Below, piece by piece: positions 42,208 through 48,939 of a stretch of 64,000 nt of DNA. A program made the translations under genes and the position numbers. The notes under the pieces are model-generated. The model had not been told where the DNA came from, made no database searches, and saw only the letters and a program-made list of their open reading frames with translations. The DNA comes from UBA6120 sp035361955 (lineage in GTDB: Bacteria > Bacillota_I > Bacilli_A > RFN20 > CAG-826). The DNA is taken from NCBI GenBank assembly GCA_035361955.1, contig DAOSDC010000002.1, positions 1 to 64,000 on the forward strand, written 5' to 3'. Within the stretch, counting starts at the first letter, position 1, and each line of letters starts with the position of its first letter.

Positions 42208-43532
42208 TTTTTATGGGCCATCACTTTCCGAGTAATGCCTGTTTGGGCTATCGAAATCAGTGCGCCGATGAACCAATAGATGCCCATTGCGCTTGGCAGC
42301 GAGAAGCCCATGACGATAATCATCACAAGCATGACGTTACTCATTAATTGCATTTGTTTTTGTTGGGAGTCGGCCGCCGGGTTTTTCATCGTGCGGTTGA
42401 CTTTTTTCAAATCTTTCTTTTGAAGCCAGGTTGGTAGTTTCATGGCCACGAATTGGCCGCCGCCCATCAGCAGGAACAAAATAACCGCTGTCCACCAGCC
42501 GCCCGAGAAGAAGTTAGCCATCATCGCGGTGCCAACCGATGTATTTAAGTTTAGTCCCAAGAAACTTCCGGTCGCCAAAATCGCCGATCCGGTCATCGCG
42601 CCCCACACAGCAATAAAGATCGGGAACTGGAGGAATACGACGACGATTTGCGAGAAGGGGTTGACGCCATTGCGTTTATAAAGCTCCATCTGTTCTTGCG
42701 CCAGGCGTTGCTTCTCATATTGGTTTGTTTTCGAATTAGGATATTTCGATTGGATTTTCGCAAGTTCTGGTTGTAGCAGTGACATTTTCTGGGTGCCCAT
42801 CGTCGATTTGAAGGTGGCCGCCATCAGGATGCCGCGGACGATGATCGTCGTGAATAAAATAGCTAGTACTTGACCCCAGCCCCCGAGTCCAAAACCAACG
42901 GCGAATGTTTCTAGTAGCCAAGCGACGGGATAGACAAACAATCCTTCAATCAGACCGCGTTCAAAGGCATAGCCCCAAGTTTTCGCGGAAAAGAAATATT
43001 GCTCGGTCGGGCCGTATGTGCCATCGTTAACGGCGATACAAGCACGATAGGCGTTGTATGAATTATTGACGTTTGTCTTATAAAGGCTTGTAAAGTCACG
43101 GTCGGGACCATGTTCGACGCCAAGCGTGTTTTTAATTTCGTTTGTCCATGTGTCCCAGTTTTTCCACAGTTCGTTGGAACCACCTAAAAACTTAACATAG
43201 CCAAATTGGGTCAAGATTTCTTCGTCGCTTAGCGATGCGGCTTGGGTGCCGGCGCGTTGTGTCGCCGCGGTCAATACTTTTGCGTCAAGCGCGAGCCAGA
43301 AGTCTTCCGATGGTGTGGCGATGCCGCTATTTTCGGCTTGGGTAACGATTGCTTCAAGCGATTCGTTATATTCAAACGTCGCGTTGCTAATGTCGGTGTC
43401 GCCACCTTCATAGACATACATGATGCGCGCTTGGTCTTCTGGTGAGCAGAAGTTGGCGGTACAACCTGAAAGAATGAACACAAAAGCGGCGAGTCCGGCA
43501 ATACTCAGCCACCGTTTTGTCTTTTTATTCAT
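42204..43532 (-). CDS. yidC: YidC/OxaA membrane protein insertase, enlarged lipoprotein form
   Basis: This is a 442-residue insertase that places proteins in the membrane with or without Sec. Gram-positive forms are about 260-290 residues; this one is much longer. It starts with a lipoprotein signal with lipobox LSGC near 20-23. About 150 residues of outside domain follow before the first conserved helix. The core has TTIIVRGILM with the conserved Arg in the groove, NPFSQIVVVFLQFPIFIAVW, and later helices ending near 435. It overlaps the rnpA gene by eight bases and khpB by four. The enlarged outside region is discussed separately. Confidence 0.95.
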   Translation of the reverse strand: MNKKTKRWLSIAGLAAFVFILSGCTANFCSPEDQARIMYVYEGGDTDISNATFEYNESLEAIVTQAENSGIATPSEDFWLALDAKVLTAATQRAGTQAASLSDEEILTQFGYVKFLGGSNELWKNWDTWTNEIKNTLGVEHGPDRDFTSLYKTNVNNSYNAYRACIAVNDGTYGPTEQYFFSAKTWGYAFERGLIEGLFVYPVAWLLETFAVGFGLGGWGQVLAILFTTIIVRGILMAATFKSTMGTQKMSLLQPELAKIQSKYPNSKTNQYEKQRLAQEQMELYKRNGVNPFSQIVVVFLQFPIFIAVWGAMTGSAILATGSFLGLNLNTSVGTAMMANFFSGGWWTAVILFLLMGGGQFVAMKLPTWLQKKDLKKVNRTMKNPAADSQQKQMQLMSNVMLVMIIVMGFSLPSAMGIYWFIGALISIAQTGITRKVMAHKK

Positions 43533-43869
43533 GGGCGGGTCTCCTAATGGCGTCGATAATTTCGGTTAACTTGGCAAGGTTTTGTTCGAAGATTTGAGAT
43601 TTGAATTCCAAGCGGACGATGACGAGGATGTCGTAACTTTCCTGTAGCGTCAACGTTTGGTGGAGCATCGCCTTTATTTGGCGACGAATGCGGTTTCGAA
43701 CGACGGCGTTGCCTAGTTTCTTGGACGCGGATATCCCGACGCGGGGATGTCCAAGCGTTGTTTGATCATGGTAAACAACGAAAAAGCGGTTTTTATGAAC
43801 GTGAGAAGCGGCGATGACTCGTTTGAAGTCTTGATCTTTGATTAATCGATATTGTTTTTTCACGGTCAT
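43525..43869 (-). CDS. rnpA: Ribonuclease P protein component
   Basis: This is a 114-residue protein subunit of RNase P, the enzyme that trims tRNA 5' ends. The RNR signature reads KKLGNAVVRNRIRRQIKAM near 50-68, with the usual arginine-rich helix. Length is typical. It begins MTVKKQYRLIKDQDF. The order rpmH-rnpA-yidC-jag is the classical one. The terminator at 43885-43918 lies between it and rpmH, so rnpA mRNA may be made by read-through. Confidence 0.96.
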   Translation of the reverse strand: MTVKKQYRLIKDQDFKRVIAASHVHKNRFFVVYHDQTTLGHPRVGISASKKLGNAVVRNRIRRQIKAMLHQTLTLQESYDILVIVRLEFKSQIFEQNLAKLTEIIDAIRRPAHE

Positions 43870-43884
43870 CTTACATTATGAATG

Positions 43885-43918
43885 AAAAAACCACATCCTT
43901 AAAGAAGTTGTGGTTTTT
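43885..43918 (-). terminator. Terminator or attenuator between rpmH and rnpA
   Basis: AAAAACCACA pairs with TGTGGTTTTT over a 13-base loop, and on the minus strand the hairpin ends in a T-run. It lies 10 bases after the rpmH stop and before the rnpA start at 43869. Confidence 0.7.
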
Positions 43919-43928
43919 GATTCACAAA

Positions 43929-44063
43929 CTAAGCCGAAAGGACCGCTCTGCCCTTGGCGCGACGGCGCGCTAAAACTTTGCGGCCATTAGCGGTCGCCAT
44001 GCGGGCACGGAACCCGTGGACCGTCTTGTGTTTGCGTTTGCTTGGTTGATAGGTACGTTTCAT
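43929..44063 (-). CDS. rpmH: 50S ribosomal protein bL34
   Basis: This is a 44-residue, strongly basic protein of the large subunit, absent from the usual long-ORF lists because it is short. The reading frame is MKRTYQPSKRKHKTVHGF and onward, ending LSA with a TAG stop. It has the family length and the conserved start and RARMATANGRKVLARRRAKGR core. GGAGG lies eight bases before the ATG. It is the first gene of the rpmH-rnpA-yidC-khpB operon and has a consensus promoter at 44100-44128. Confidence 0.97.
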   Translation of the reverse strand: MKRTYQPSKRKHKTVHGFRARMATANGRKVLARRRAKGRAVLSA

Positions 44064-44099
44064 TTAAAAAGCCTCCGGTGTGTATTACACGCGTAGAAA

Positions 44100-44128
44100 A
44101 TTATATTTATATAATTACTTAAAGTCAA
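44100..44128 (-). promoter_or_regulatory. Promoter of rpmH operon
   Basis: TTGACT (44128-44123), a 17-base spacer and a perfect TATAAT (44105-44100). This is a very strong housekeeping-type promoter, lying between the end of the Mrp operon and rpmH. Confidence 0.88.
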
Positions 44129-44130
44129 TC

Positions 44131-44154
44131 TAAATAAGGGAAACAAGACCCTTA
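44131..44154 (-). terminator. Probable terminator of the Mrp operon
   Basis: TAAGGG pairs with CCCTTA over the loop TCTTGTTT, followed by TTTAGA on the minus strand. It is a short stem with a weak T-run and lies 30 bases after the last Mrp stop. Confidence 0.55.
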
Positions 44155-44183
44155 ACTCATCGATTGGGGATATTTCGTTTTAT

Positions 44184-45806
44184 CTACAAAAACACGAACA
44201 AACCAATCACGATCATCGAAAGGACGAATAATGAATTGGCGGTCAAGAAGCTGATTGGGCTTTTCCGCAGCAAACGGAATGGCAAATAATCGCGCTTGAC
44301 GATGAAAAAATAAATGAGATAGGCTAATGCCAAGTAACCAAAGTATTCCACATAGATCATGACATCTAGATATAAAGCTCCGCCCCAAGTTAGTGCGAAT
44401 AGCGATTTGAAGATTGGATAAAAGGCGGTTCCGATTGCGATTGACGCGATTGCTAGTAACGACATCGCCAAATGTTGTTTCGTTTGTCGTTCGACCACTA
44501 AGTTTTGTTTGGGACCAAATAAAATCTGCGAGAACTTGGCAAACGAAATCATCGTGCCCAGATTAACCACCGTGAATACGATCATCTTGAGCAAGTCTTG
44601 TTTAAAAGCATATTTAATCATCGATTTGCTGATGAACCCATTAAAGAAAGGGGCGCCTGTAATCGATAGCATCGCCACGATTAATACGATGCCCGTCCAA
44701 GGCATTGTTTTGAAAACACCGCGGATTTCATATACTTTTTTGGTTTGATAAACGCGAATAATCGTTCCCGCGGCCAAGAACAACAACGATTTGAACACCG
44801 CATGATTGATGGCGTGCAGCAGTCCGCCGAACGCTCCCGGACTCGTGAATAAAGTAGCAAACGGCCCAGTCGCTACCAGTCCCATCATGATGATGCCAAC
44901 TTGGGATACGGTATGATAGGCCAGAATTTGTTTCAAGTCTTTTTGTGACATGGCAATGAACACGCCGACTAGCGCGGAAACGGCACCGAGCCAGAAAAAC
45001 ATTTCGCTCATGTCGTAAATATTCGCAAACATGTCGAAATTCACGCGCAGGAAAATGTATATGGCAGCCTTTACGATCAAGCCAGACAATAGCGCGGAGA
45101 TACTTGCTTGGGCGACGCCATGCGCTCGAGGCAACCATGTGAATAGCGGAAATAATGCGGCCTTAACGCAAAGGCCGGTAATCATCAACACATACGCAAA
45201 CTTTACGATGTTGTATTCGCTATATAACGCAATTTCGCTAGCGATGACACGAATGTTGATCGTCCCGTAAACGTAATATAACAAGATAATGCCAATCAGG
45301 AAAAACATCGCGGCGACGGTGTTTAGAAGCATGTATTGAAGTCCGGCCTTGAACGCCTCTCCACCTTTGCGATACACAATAAGAATCGTAACCAAAACGG
45401 TCGTCAGCTCTAAAAACACGAATAGGTTGAATAGATCGTTTGTCTGAATCAGTCCCAGGAAGACGCCTTCAAGAAACATCAAAAAGAAAAATAGTTTCTT
45501 TTGTCTATAGTTGATTTTGAAGGTATATAGCAAAATCACGAGCCAAACGAATATCGTCAATCCAATAAATACGAGCGATAGCTTGTCGTTATAGAAACTG
45601 ATGGCAAAGCGCGCATCCCAACCGCCAAACACAATCATGTTTTGGCTGGGATCGTTAGATAGATGAATTACGTATAACACAAACAAAGCGATGAGGGCTA
45701 ATTGTGACAAAAACACCAGATAATGCGCTTTCGCGCTCTTGATCAAAAACATCGCGATGGCGATGATAATCGGTATGAAGACGAATAATACTGGTGCGTA
45801 AAACAT
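44184..45806 (-). CDS. mrpD: Mrp cation/proton antiporter subunit D
   Basis: This is a 540-residue NuoN/MrpD-like proton-pumping subunit with about 14 membrane helices. Functional residues are in the expected blocks: LFVFLELTTV (glutamate of helix 5), CVKAALFPLFTWLPRAHG (lysine of helix 7), LKQILAYHTVSQVG, and GGLLHAINHAVFKSLLFLAAG. It is the only large antiporter-like subunit of the operon, because no MrpA-type NuoL partner is present in the window. It is the last of seven genes and overlaps nothing; eight bases separate it from mrpC. The complex would exchange cations for protons or couple to an unidentified partner. Confidence 0.93.
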   Translation of the reverse strand: MFYAPVLFVFIPIIIAIAMFLIKSAKAHYLVFLSQLALIALFVLYVIHLSNDPSQNMIVFGGWDARFAISFYNDKLSLVFIGLTIFVWLVILLYTFKINYRQKKLFFFLMFLEGVFLGLIQTNDLFNLFVFLELTTVLVTILIVYRKGGEAFKAGLQYMLLNTVAAMFFLIGIILLYYVYGTINIRVIASEIALYSEYNIVKFAYVLMITGLCVKAALFPLFTWLPRAHGVAQASISALLSGLIVKAAIYIFLRVNFDMFANIYDMSEMFFWLGAVSALVGVFIAMSQKDLKQILAYHTVSQVGIIMMGLVATGPFATLFTSPGAFGGLLHAINHAVFKSLLFLAAGTIIRVYQTKKVYEIRGVFKTMPWTGIVLIVAMLSITGAPFFNGFISKSMIKYAFKQDLLKMIVFTVVNLGTMISFAKFSQILFGPKQNLVVERQTKQHLAMSLLAIASIAIGTAFYPIFKSLFALTWGGALYLDVMIYVEYFGYLALAYLIYFFIVKRDYLPFRLLRKSPISFLTANSLFVLSMIVIGLFVFL

Positions 45807-45814
45807 TGTTTTGA

Positions 45815-46141
45815 TTACTTCCGTTTAATAAAATCTTTCCACTCAATCGAGCCGGTAATATGGAAAATCTTAATGGAAATCATTAATGCCAGCGAAGTAA
45901 TCGTCGAGCCGATGACAATCGTGGTAATCATCAGCGCTTGGGGAATCGGATCGACGATCTCAATGCCGAGCGCTTCCATGATTGGGATTAGTCCGCCTTC
46001 ATATTGGCCAAGATTCAAGAACAATAAAATGAGTCCGGCCTCGATAATCGTGACGCAAAATACGGATTTGATGATGTTGGTGCTGACCGCCAACCCGTAG
46101 ATGCCAATCAAAATTATGACAAACGAAAGAATTGGATTCAT
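45815..46141 (-). CDS. mrpC: Mrp antiporter subunit C
   Basis: This is a 108-residue NuoK/MrpC-like subunit with three membrane helices at about 5-25, 28-50 and 72-95. The conserved GIYGLAVSTNIIKSVFCVTIIEAGLILLFLNL core is divided at the NuoK-type glutamate, and the region PIPQALMITTIVIGS is typical of MrpC. It overlaps the end of mrpB by one base. Length is normal for the family. Confidence 0.93.
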   Translation of the reverse strand: MNPILSFVIILIGIYGLAVSTNIIKSVFCVTIIEAGLILLFLNLGQYEGGLIPIMEALGIEIVDPIPQALMITTIVIGSTITSLALMISIKIFHITGSIEWKDFIKRK

Positions 46142-46860
46142 TAGCGACCCTCCTTTAAGAAAGCGATAAATACAGCCGTGAGGCCGAGGGCGACTTTGGC
46201 CCCAATGATTATGTTCAAAGCAATCAAATAAATTGATTTTAAATCGGCATTTCCATCAAGCGGAATGAAATTAGTGAATAGTTCACCACGCGTGAATAAA
46301 CTGATGACCGAAATAATGATCAACGAGATAAACAACCACTTTTCAATCGTTAAAATCGCTTTCATGTTCGTTGATTTTTTCAAATCGATGTAGAAAAGGA
46401 TCAACAGCGCGCTGGCGATGACCGCGCCCCCTTGGAATCCTCCTCCCGGAGAGTTATGGCCGTTAAGCACGATGTACAAACCGAATAGCAACATGATTGG
46501 ATACACGAGTCGGCTAAACGTAATGAATAATTCCGGGGTCTTGTATTTATCAAGCATGAAGTGGGCGTTTTCCTGTTCGTCATCATGCTGAGAAATCCAG
46601 CCGATTCCAGTGACGGCGACCAGAAGAATGCCGGCTTCAAACAAACTGTCGAACAGGCGGTAATCAAGATAGATGGCCGTAACGATATTGCGGCTGCCCG
46701 TATCAAAAAAACCATTGGTTTGATAAAACAACCGACTAATATTGTTATAGATTGTTTGATAGTCGGCAAAGCTGATGATAAACATCGTTAACACCAGGCC
46801 GAGCAATATGATGAGTAAATATTTAATCAATGGCGTCACCGTCCTCAATCGTTTCAACAC
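46141..46860 (-). CDS. mrpB: Fused MbhE-like / MrpB subunit
   Basis: This is a 239-residue membrane subunit. The first part (about 1-100) has the MbhE/MrpA-C-terminal signature NIVTAIYLDYRLFDSLFEAGILLVAV. The second part (about 110-239) is MrpB: FITFSRLVYPIMLLFGLYIVLNGHNSPGGGFQGG, with the conserved NGH-PGGGFQGG motif. The fusion of MbhE and MrpB is of the kind seen in Mrp and Mbh-related systems. The start is uncertain: the longest frame opens with GTG at 46860 and overlaps the previous gene by 38 bases; a later GTG or TTG (46839, 46830) is possible. Confidence 0.88.
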   Translation of the reverse strand: MLKRLRTVTPLIKYLLIILLGLVLTMFIISFADYQTIYNNISRLFYQTNGFFDTGSRNIVTAIYLDYRLFDSLFEAGILLVAVTGIGWISQHDDEQENAHFMLDKYKTPELFITFSRLVYPIMLLFGLYIVLNGHNSPGGGFQGGAVIASALLILFYIDLKKSTNMKAILTIEKWLFISLIIISVISLFTRGELFTNFIPLDGNADLKSIYLIALNIIIGAKVALGLTAVFIAFLKEGR

Positions 46861-47368
46861 GGATATGTTCCATGCCTTTAGCGCCTTCTTTAAGACGCGC
46901 GAGAAGTAGGTTGCTGGCCCGTCCTTTAAGAATGTATATTTCGCTGTCGGGCAATTTATCGACGATTAAGTCGACATTTAAATCGCGCGTTAATACTTCT
47001 TCGGTACCCGAGATGTCACAGCACACATTCAATTTCATGTTGTGTTTTTTTGTAAATGCCAATAACACCTCATACACTTCACCGGTCAGTTTCTCATTTG
47101 GATCGATAAATCCATGTCGGATCCGATCAAGTACGATAAATTCTCGTTGCCTTGATATCGAAATAACGTAAATTAGCGGGATGATTGCCGCATTAATGGC
47201 CACCTCAGCGATGGCGACGTCAGGCGCTTGATTCATCATGTAAAGCGTCGCCGCGATAAGTGAAAACACCGAGATCAAAATGATGATCGTGAATTTGCTT
47301 TTGTGAAGCACGATGGCCACGGCCACGATGATGAGAAATATTTGTAACGCGAGCGCAAGTTCCGGCAT
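46823..47368 (-). CDS. MbhD/DUF4040-like subunit with cytosolic tail
   Basis: This is a 181-residue subunit. The first 70 residues contain three helices, matching the DUF4040/MbhD segment that in full MrpA is the C-terminal part: FSLIAATLYMMNQAPDVAIAEVAINAAIIPLIYV with the acidic PDVAIAEVAI motif. The remaining 110 residues are hydrophilic, with no domain I recognise, and would lie in the cytosol. A free DUF4040 protein next to mrpB is typical for Mbh-like membrane arms. It stands two bases after mrpG. Confidence 0.85.
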   Translation of the reverse strand: MPELALALQIFLIIVAVAIVLHKSKFTIIILISVFSLIAATLYMMNQAPDVAIAEVAINAAIIPLIYVISISRQREFIVLDRIRHGFIDPNEKLTGEVYEVLLAFTKKHNMKLNVCCDISGTEEVLTRDLNVDLIVDKLPDSEIYILKGRASNLLLARLKEGAKGMEHIRVETIEDGDAID

Positions 47369-47370
47369 GG

Positions 47371-47673
47371 TTATTTTCCTTTGCGTAGCTGCTCAAGCGG
47401 CACTTTCGACAAGTAGGCCGAGCGAATGTTGACATGGGTGGAAATCGGTCCGGTAATCAGCATGAAACCAACAAGCATAATAAACCGCAGCACGAACCCA
47501 ACCGAGGGACTGATAAAAATCAGCGCGAGCAACACCAGGAAACTGGCGACGGTGTCAATCGTGGCCGAAGCCATGATTCTCATATACATATTTTTAAACG
47601 CAAAGATGGATACGACGCCGAAAATTATGAAAAACCAAGCAACGCCTAAAATAATCATGGTGAAGACGTTCAT
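47371..47673 (-). CDS. mrpG: Mrp antiporter subunit G
   Basis: This is a 100-residue MrpG/MnhG protein with three membrane helices at about 5-25, 38-58 and 62-85. It has the family end LITGPISTHVNIRSAYL with the GP-ST-H pattern near 73-89. The gene overlaps mrpF by four bases and precedes the DUF4040 gene. Length is typical. Confidence 0.93.
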   Translation of the reverse strand: MNVFTMIILGVAWFFIIFGVVSIFAFKNMYMRIMASATIDTVASFLVLLALIFISPSVGFVLRFIMLVGFMLITGPISTHVNIRSAYLSKVPLEQLRKGK

Positions 47674-47945
47674 TTCTCCCGTCCTCCGCTCATGATGAAT
47701 TTGGATAACAGCGTCATCGTCAAAAAACTGATAATGCCATAAGAAATAGCGATATCAAGCAGTACTTGGCTCTCGATGTAAATCGCATACAAGATGATAA
47801 ATAACAAGATTTTGGCCGAAATCATATTCAGCAACAACATCCGATCCCAAAGAGTCGGGCCTTTGATCATTTTGATGAAAAACAAAATCATCGCCATAAC
47901 TAGTAGCGCCATCGTGATAACGAGGAATATTTGTAACGCCGTCAT
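47670..47945 (-). CDS. mrpF: Mrp antiporter subunit F
   Basis: This is a 91-residue MrpF/MnhF protein with three membrane helices. The IKGPTLWDRMLLLNMISAK block, which links helix 1 and helix 2, is the conserved RGPT-DR motif of the family, here KGPTLWDR. It overlaps mrpE and mrpG by four bases on either side, so translation is coupled throughout. Confidence 0.93.
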   Translation of the reverse strand: MTALQIFLVITMALLVMAMILFFIKMIKGPTLWDRMLLLNMISAKILLFIILYAIYIESQVLLDIAISYGIISFLTMTLLSKFIMSGGREK

Positions 47946-48436
47946 ACTCGCGCTCCTTTTTTAAGCAATTTTTCGAATCTTTCTCGTATCGGTTTTTCCA
48001 GTTCGGAGGCCGGCGTTCCTTTTTTGGCGATGGCCATGACCGTGATGTCGCTACCATTGACGTCAATCGTCACCGTGCCTGGCGTTAGTGTAATCGAGTT
48101 AGCAATCATCCCAACCTCAATCGGATCTTGTATATCAAGGTTCATCACGAAAACAACCGCTTCATAATCGCGTTTCATAATGCTGAGAATATATTTGAAG
48201 GCCGATTTAAAAATCTCGACGAAGACGACGAAAATATAGAAGACAAGATACGGGATTTTAATTTTTTGAAACCGAAATCCGTTTTCGTCATATAAAACGT
48301 TCGCCGCAAAAATAGTCATCAACAAGCTGATAATAACCCCAAACGCGATTGTCTCGATTTTGAGGTTGAAGTTAAATAGGAACCACAGGGCAAGCATCGC
48401 GATGAAGAACGGCCAGCGATGTTTTACATACGACAT
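47942..48436 (-). CDS. mrpE: Mrp antiporter subunit E
   Basis: This is a 164-residue MrpE/MnhE protein with membrane helices near the N-terminus (two, about 10-55) and a soluble C-terminal part with LTPGTVTIDVNGSDITVMAI, the family motif. The frame is open to a GTG at 48445, but that GTG lies inside the ribosome binding site AAAGGTG; the ATG at 48436, six bases after it, is the better start. It is the first gene of the operon E-F-G-DUF4040-B-C-D, which is the gene order of the membrane arm of Mbh-type systems. Confidence 0.92.
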   Translation of the reverse strand: MSYVKHRWPFFIAMLALWFLFNFNLKIETIAFGVIISLLMTIFAANVLYDENGFRFQKIKIPYLVFYIFVVFVEIFKSAFKYILSIMKRDYEAVVFVMNLDIQDPIEVGMIANSITLTPGTVTIDVNGSDITVMAIAKKGTPASELEKPIRERFEKLLKKGARV

Positions 48437-48458
48437 GATATTCACCTTTATCTACTTG

Positions 48459-48487
48459 AATATAACATAATTAAGCCTCGCGTGAAA
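48459..48487 (-). promoter_or_regulatory. Probable promoter of the Mrp operon
   Basis: TATATT (48464-48459) with TG one base upstream forms an extended -10; the -35 (TTTCAC-like) is weak. The predicted transcription start is near 48452, about 16 bases before the mrpE ATG. Confidence 0.55.
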
Positions 48488-48609
48488 AACGATGATAAAT
48501 CATGTATTTCGTTTCCTATTTTAATTAAGGCGTCGCATTTAGACGGACCCCCGCGTGCAATCCGCACAATAATATATCGCCCGCATTAGACGATGTGCCA
48601 CATTAACGC

Positions 48610-48870
48610 TTAAAATAATGTGGATATAATGCGGATGTAATCATTTTTAAAAAGAATTGATTTTTCATCGTAAAATGGCGCTTTTTTACCATTTCTGTCT
48701 CTTTTTGATAGAAAAAAGCAAAAAACTCGAAGCAAAAGCAGAGGTTTTTTCCACATCGGTGAGAAACATTTGGTTTTTCCACAACGTTTTCCACAACGAA
48801 AAGATGGGGATATTGTGGATTTATTCGTCCAATCGTGCTTTTCGGGCTTTGGATTGTGGAAAGTTCAAAA
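48610..48870. other. Probable chromosomal replication origin (oriC)
   Basis: In the 494-base gap between mrpE and dnaA I see DnaA-box-like nonamers. Forward TTTTCCACA occurs at 48747-48755, 48775-48783 and 48787-48795; the last two form an exact 12-base tandem (TTTTCCACAACG twice). Reverse copies are TGTGGATAT at 48619-48627, TGTGGATTT at 48814-48822 and TGTGGAAAG at 48855-48863. The zone between 48640 and 48740 is AT-rich and could be the unwinding element. Just before it, GTGGATATAAT and GCGGATGTAAT form an imperfect direct repeat (48620-48641). Gene orientation diverges here. The part from 48446 to 48610 holds the Mrp promoter and two copies of a CGCATTAGACG-like sequence. Confidence 0.82.
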
Positions 48871-48883
48871 ATCAACGAACTTT

Positions 48884-48914
48884 TTGTGCTTGTCCTATGT
48901 GCATATGTTAAAAT
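48884..48914 (+). promoter_or_regulatory. Probable dnaA promoter
   Basis: TTGTGC (48884-48889), a 19-base spacer and TAAAAT (48909-48914) with a TG one base upstream (extended -10). The last box-like nonamer ends at 48863, so DnaA binding next to the promoter could give autoregulation. Confidence 0.5.
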
Positions 48915-48939
48915 TTCATCAACTCAAAGGAGACTTTCT

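Noticed and set aside
44184..48436. A hydrogenase or formate-lyase module linked to the Mrp genes
   Set aside because: No redox subunit, cysteine cluster for iron-sulfur centres or nickel-site motif occurs on either side within the window.
48603..48911. Open frames of 84-90 codons on both strands across the gap before dnaA
   Set aside because: They overlap the box-rich origin, have no ribosome site, and their sequence is dominated by the repeated box words. I treat the region as oriC.
48835..48939. N-terminal extension of the dnaA frame
   Set aside because: The frame is open by chance upstream; the family N-terminus and the ribosome site both start at 48940.
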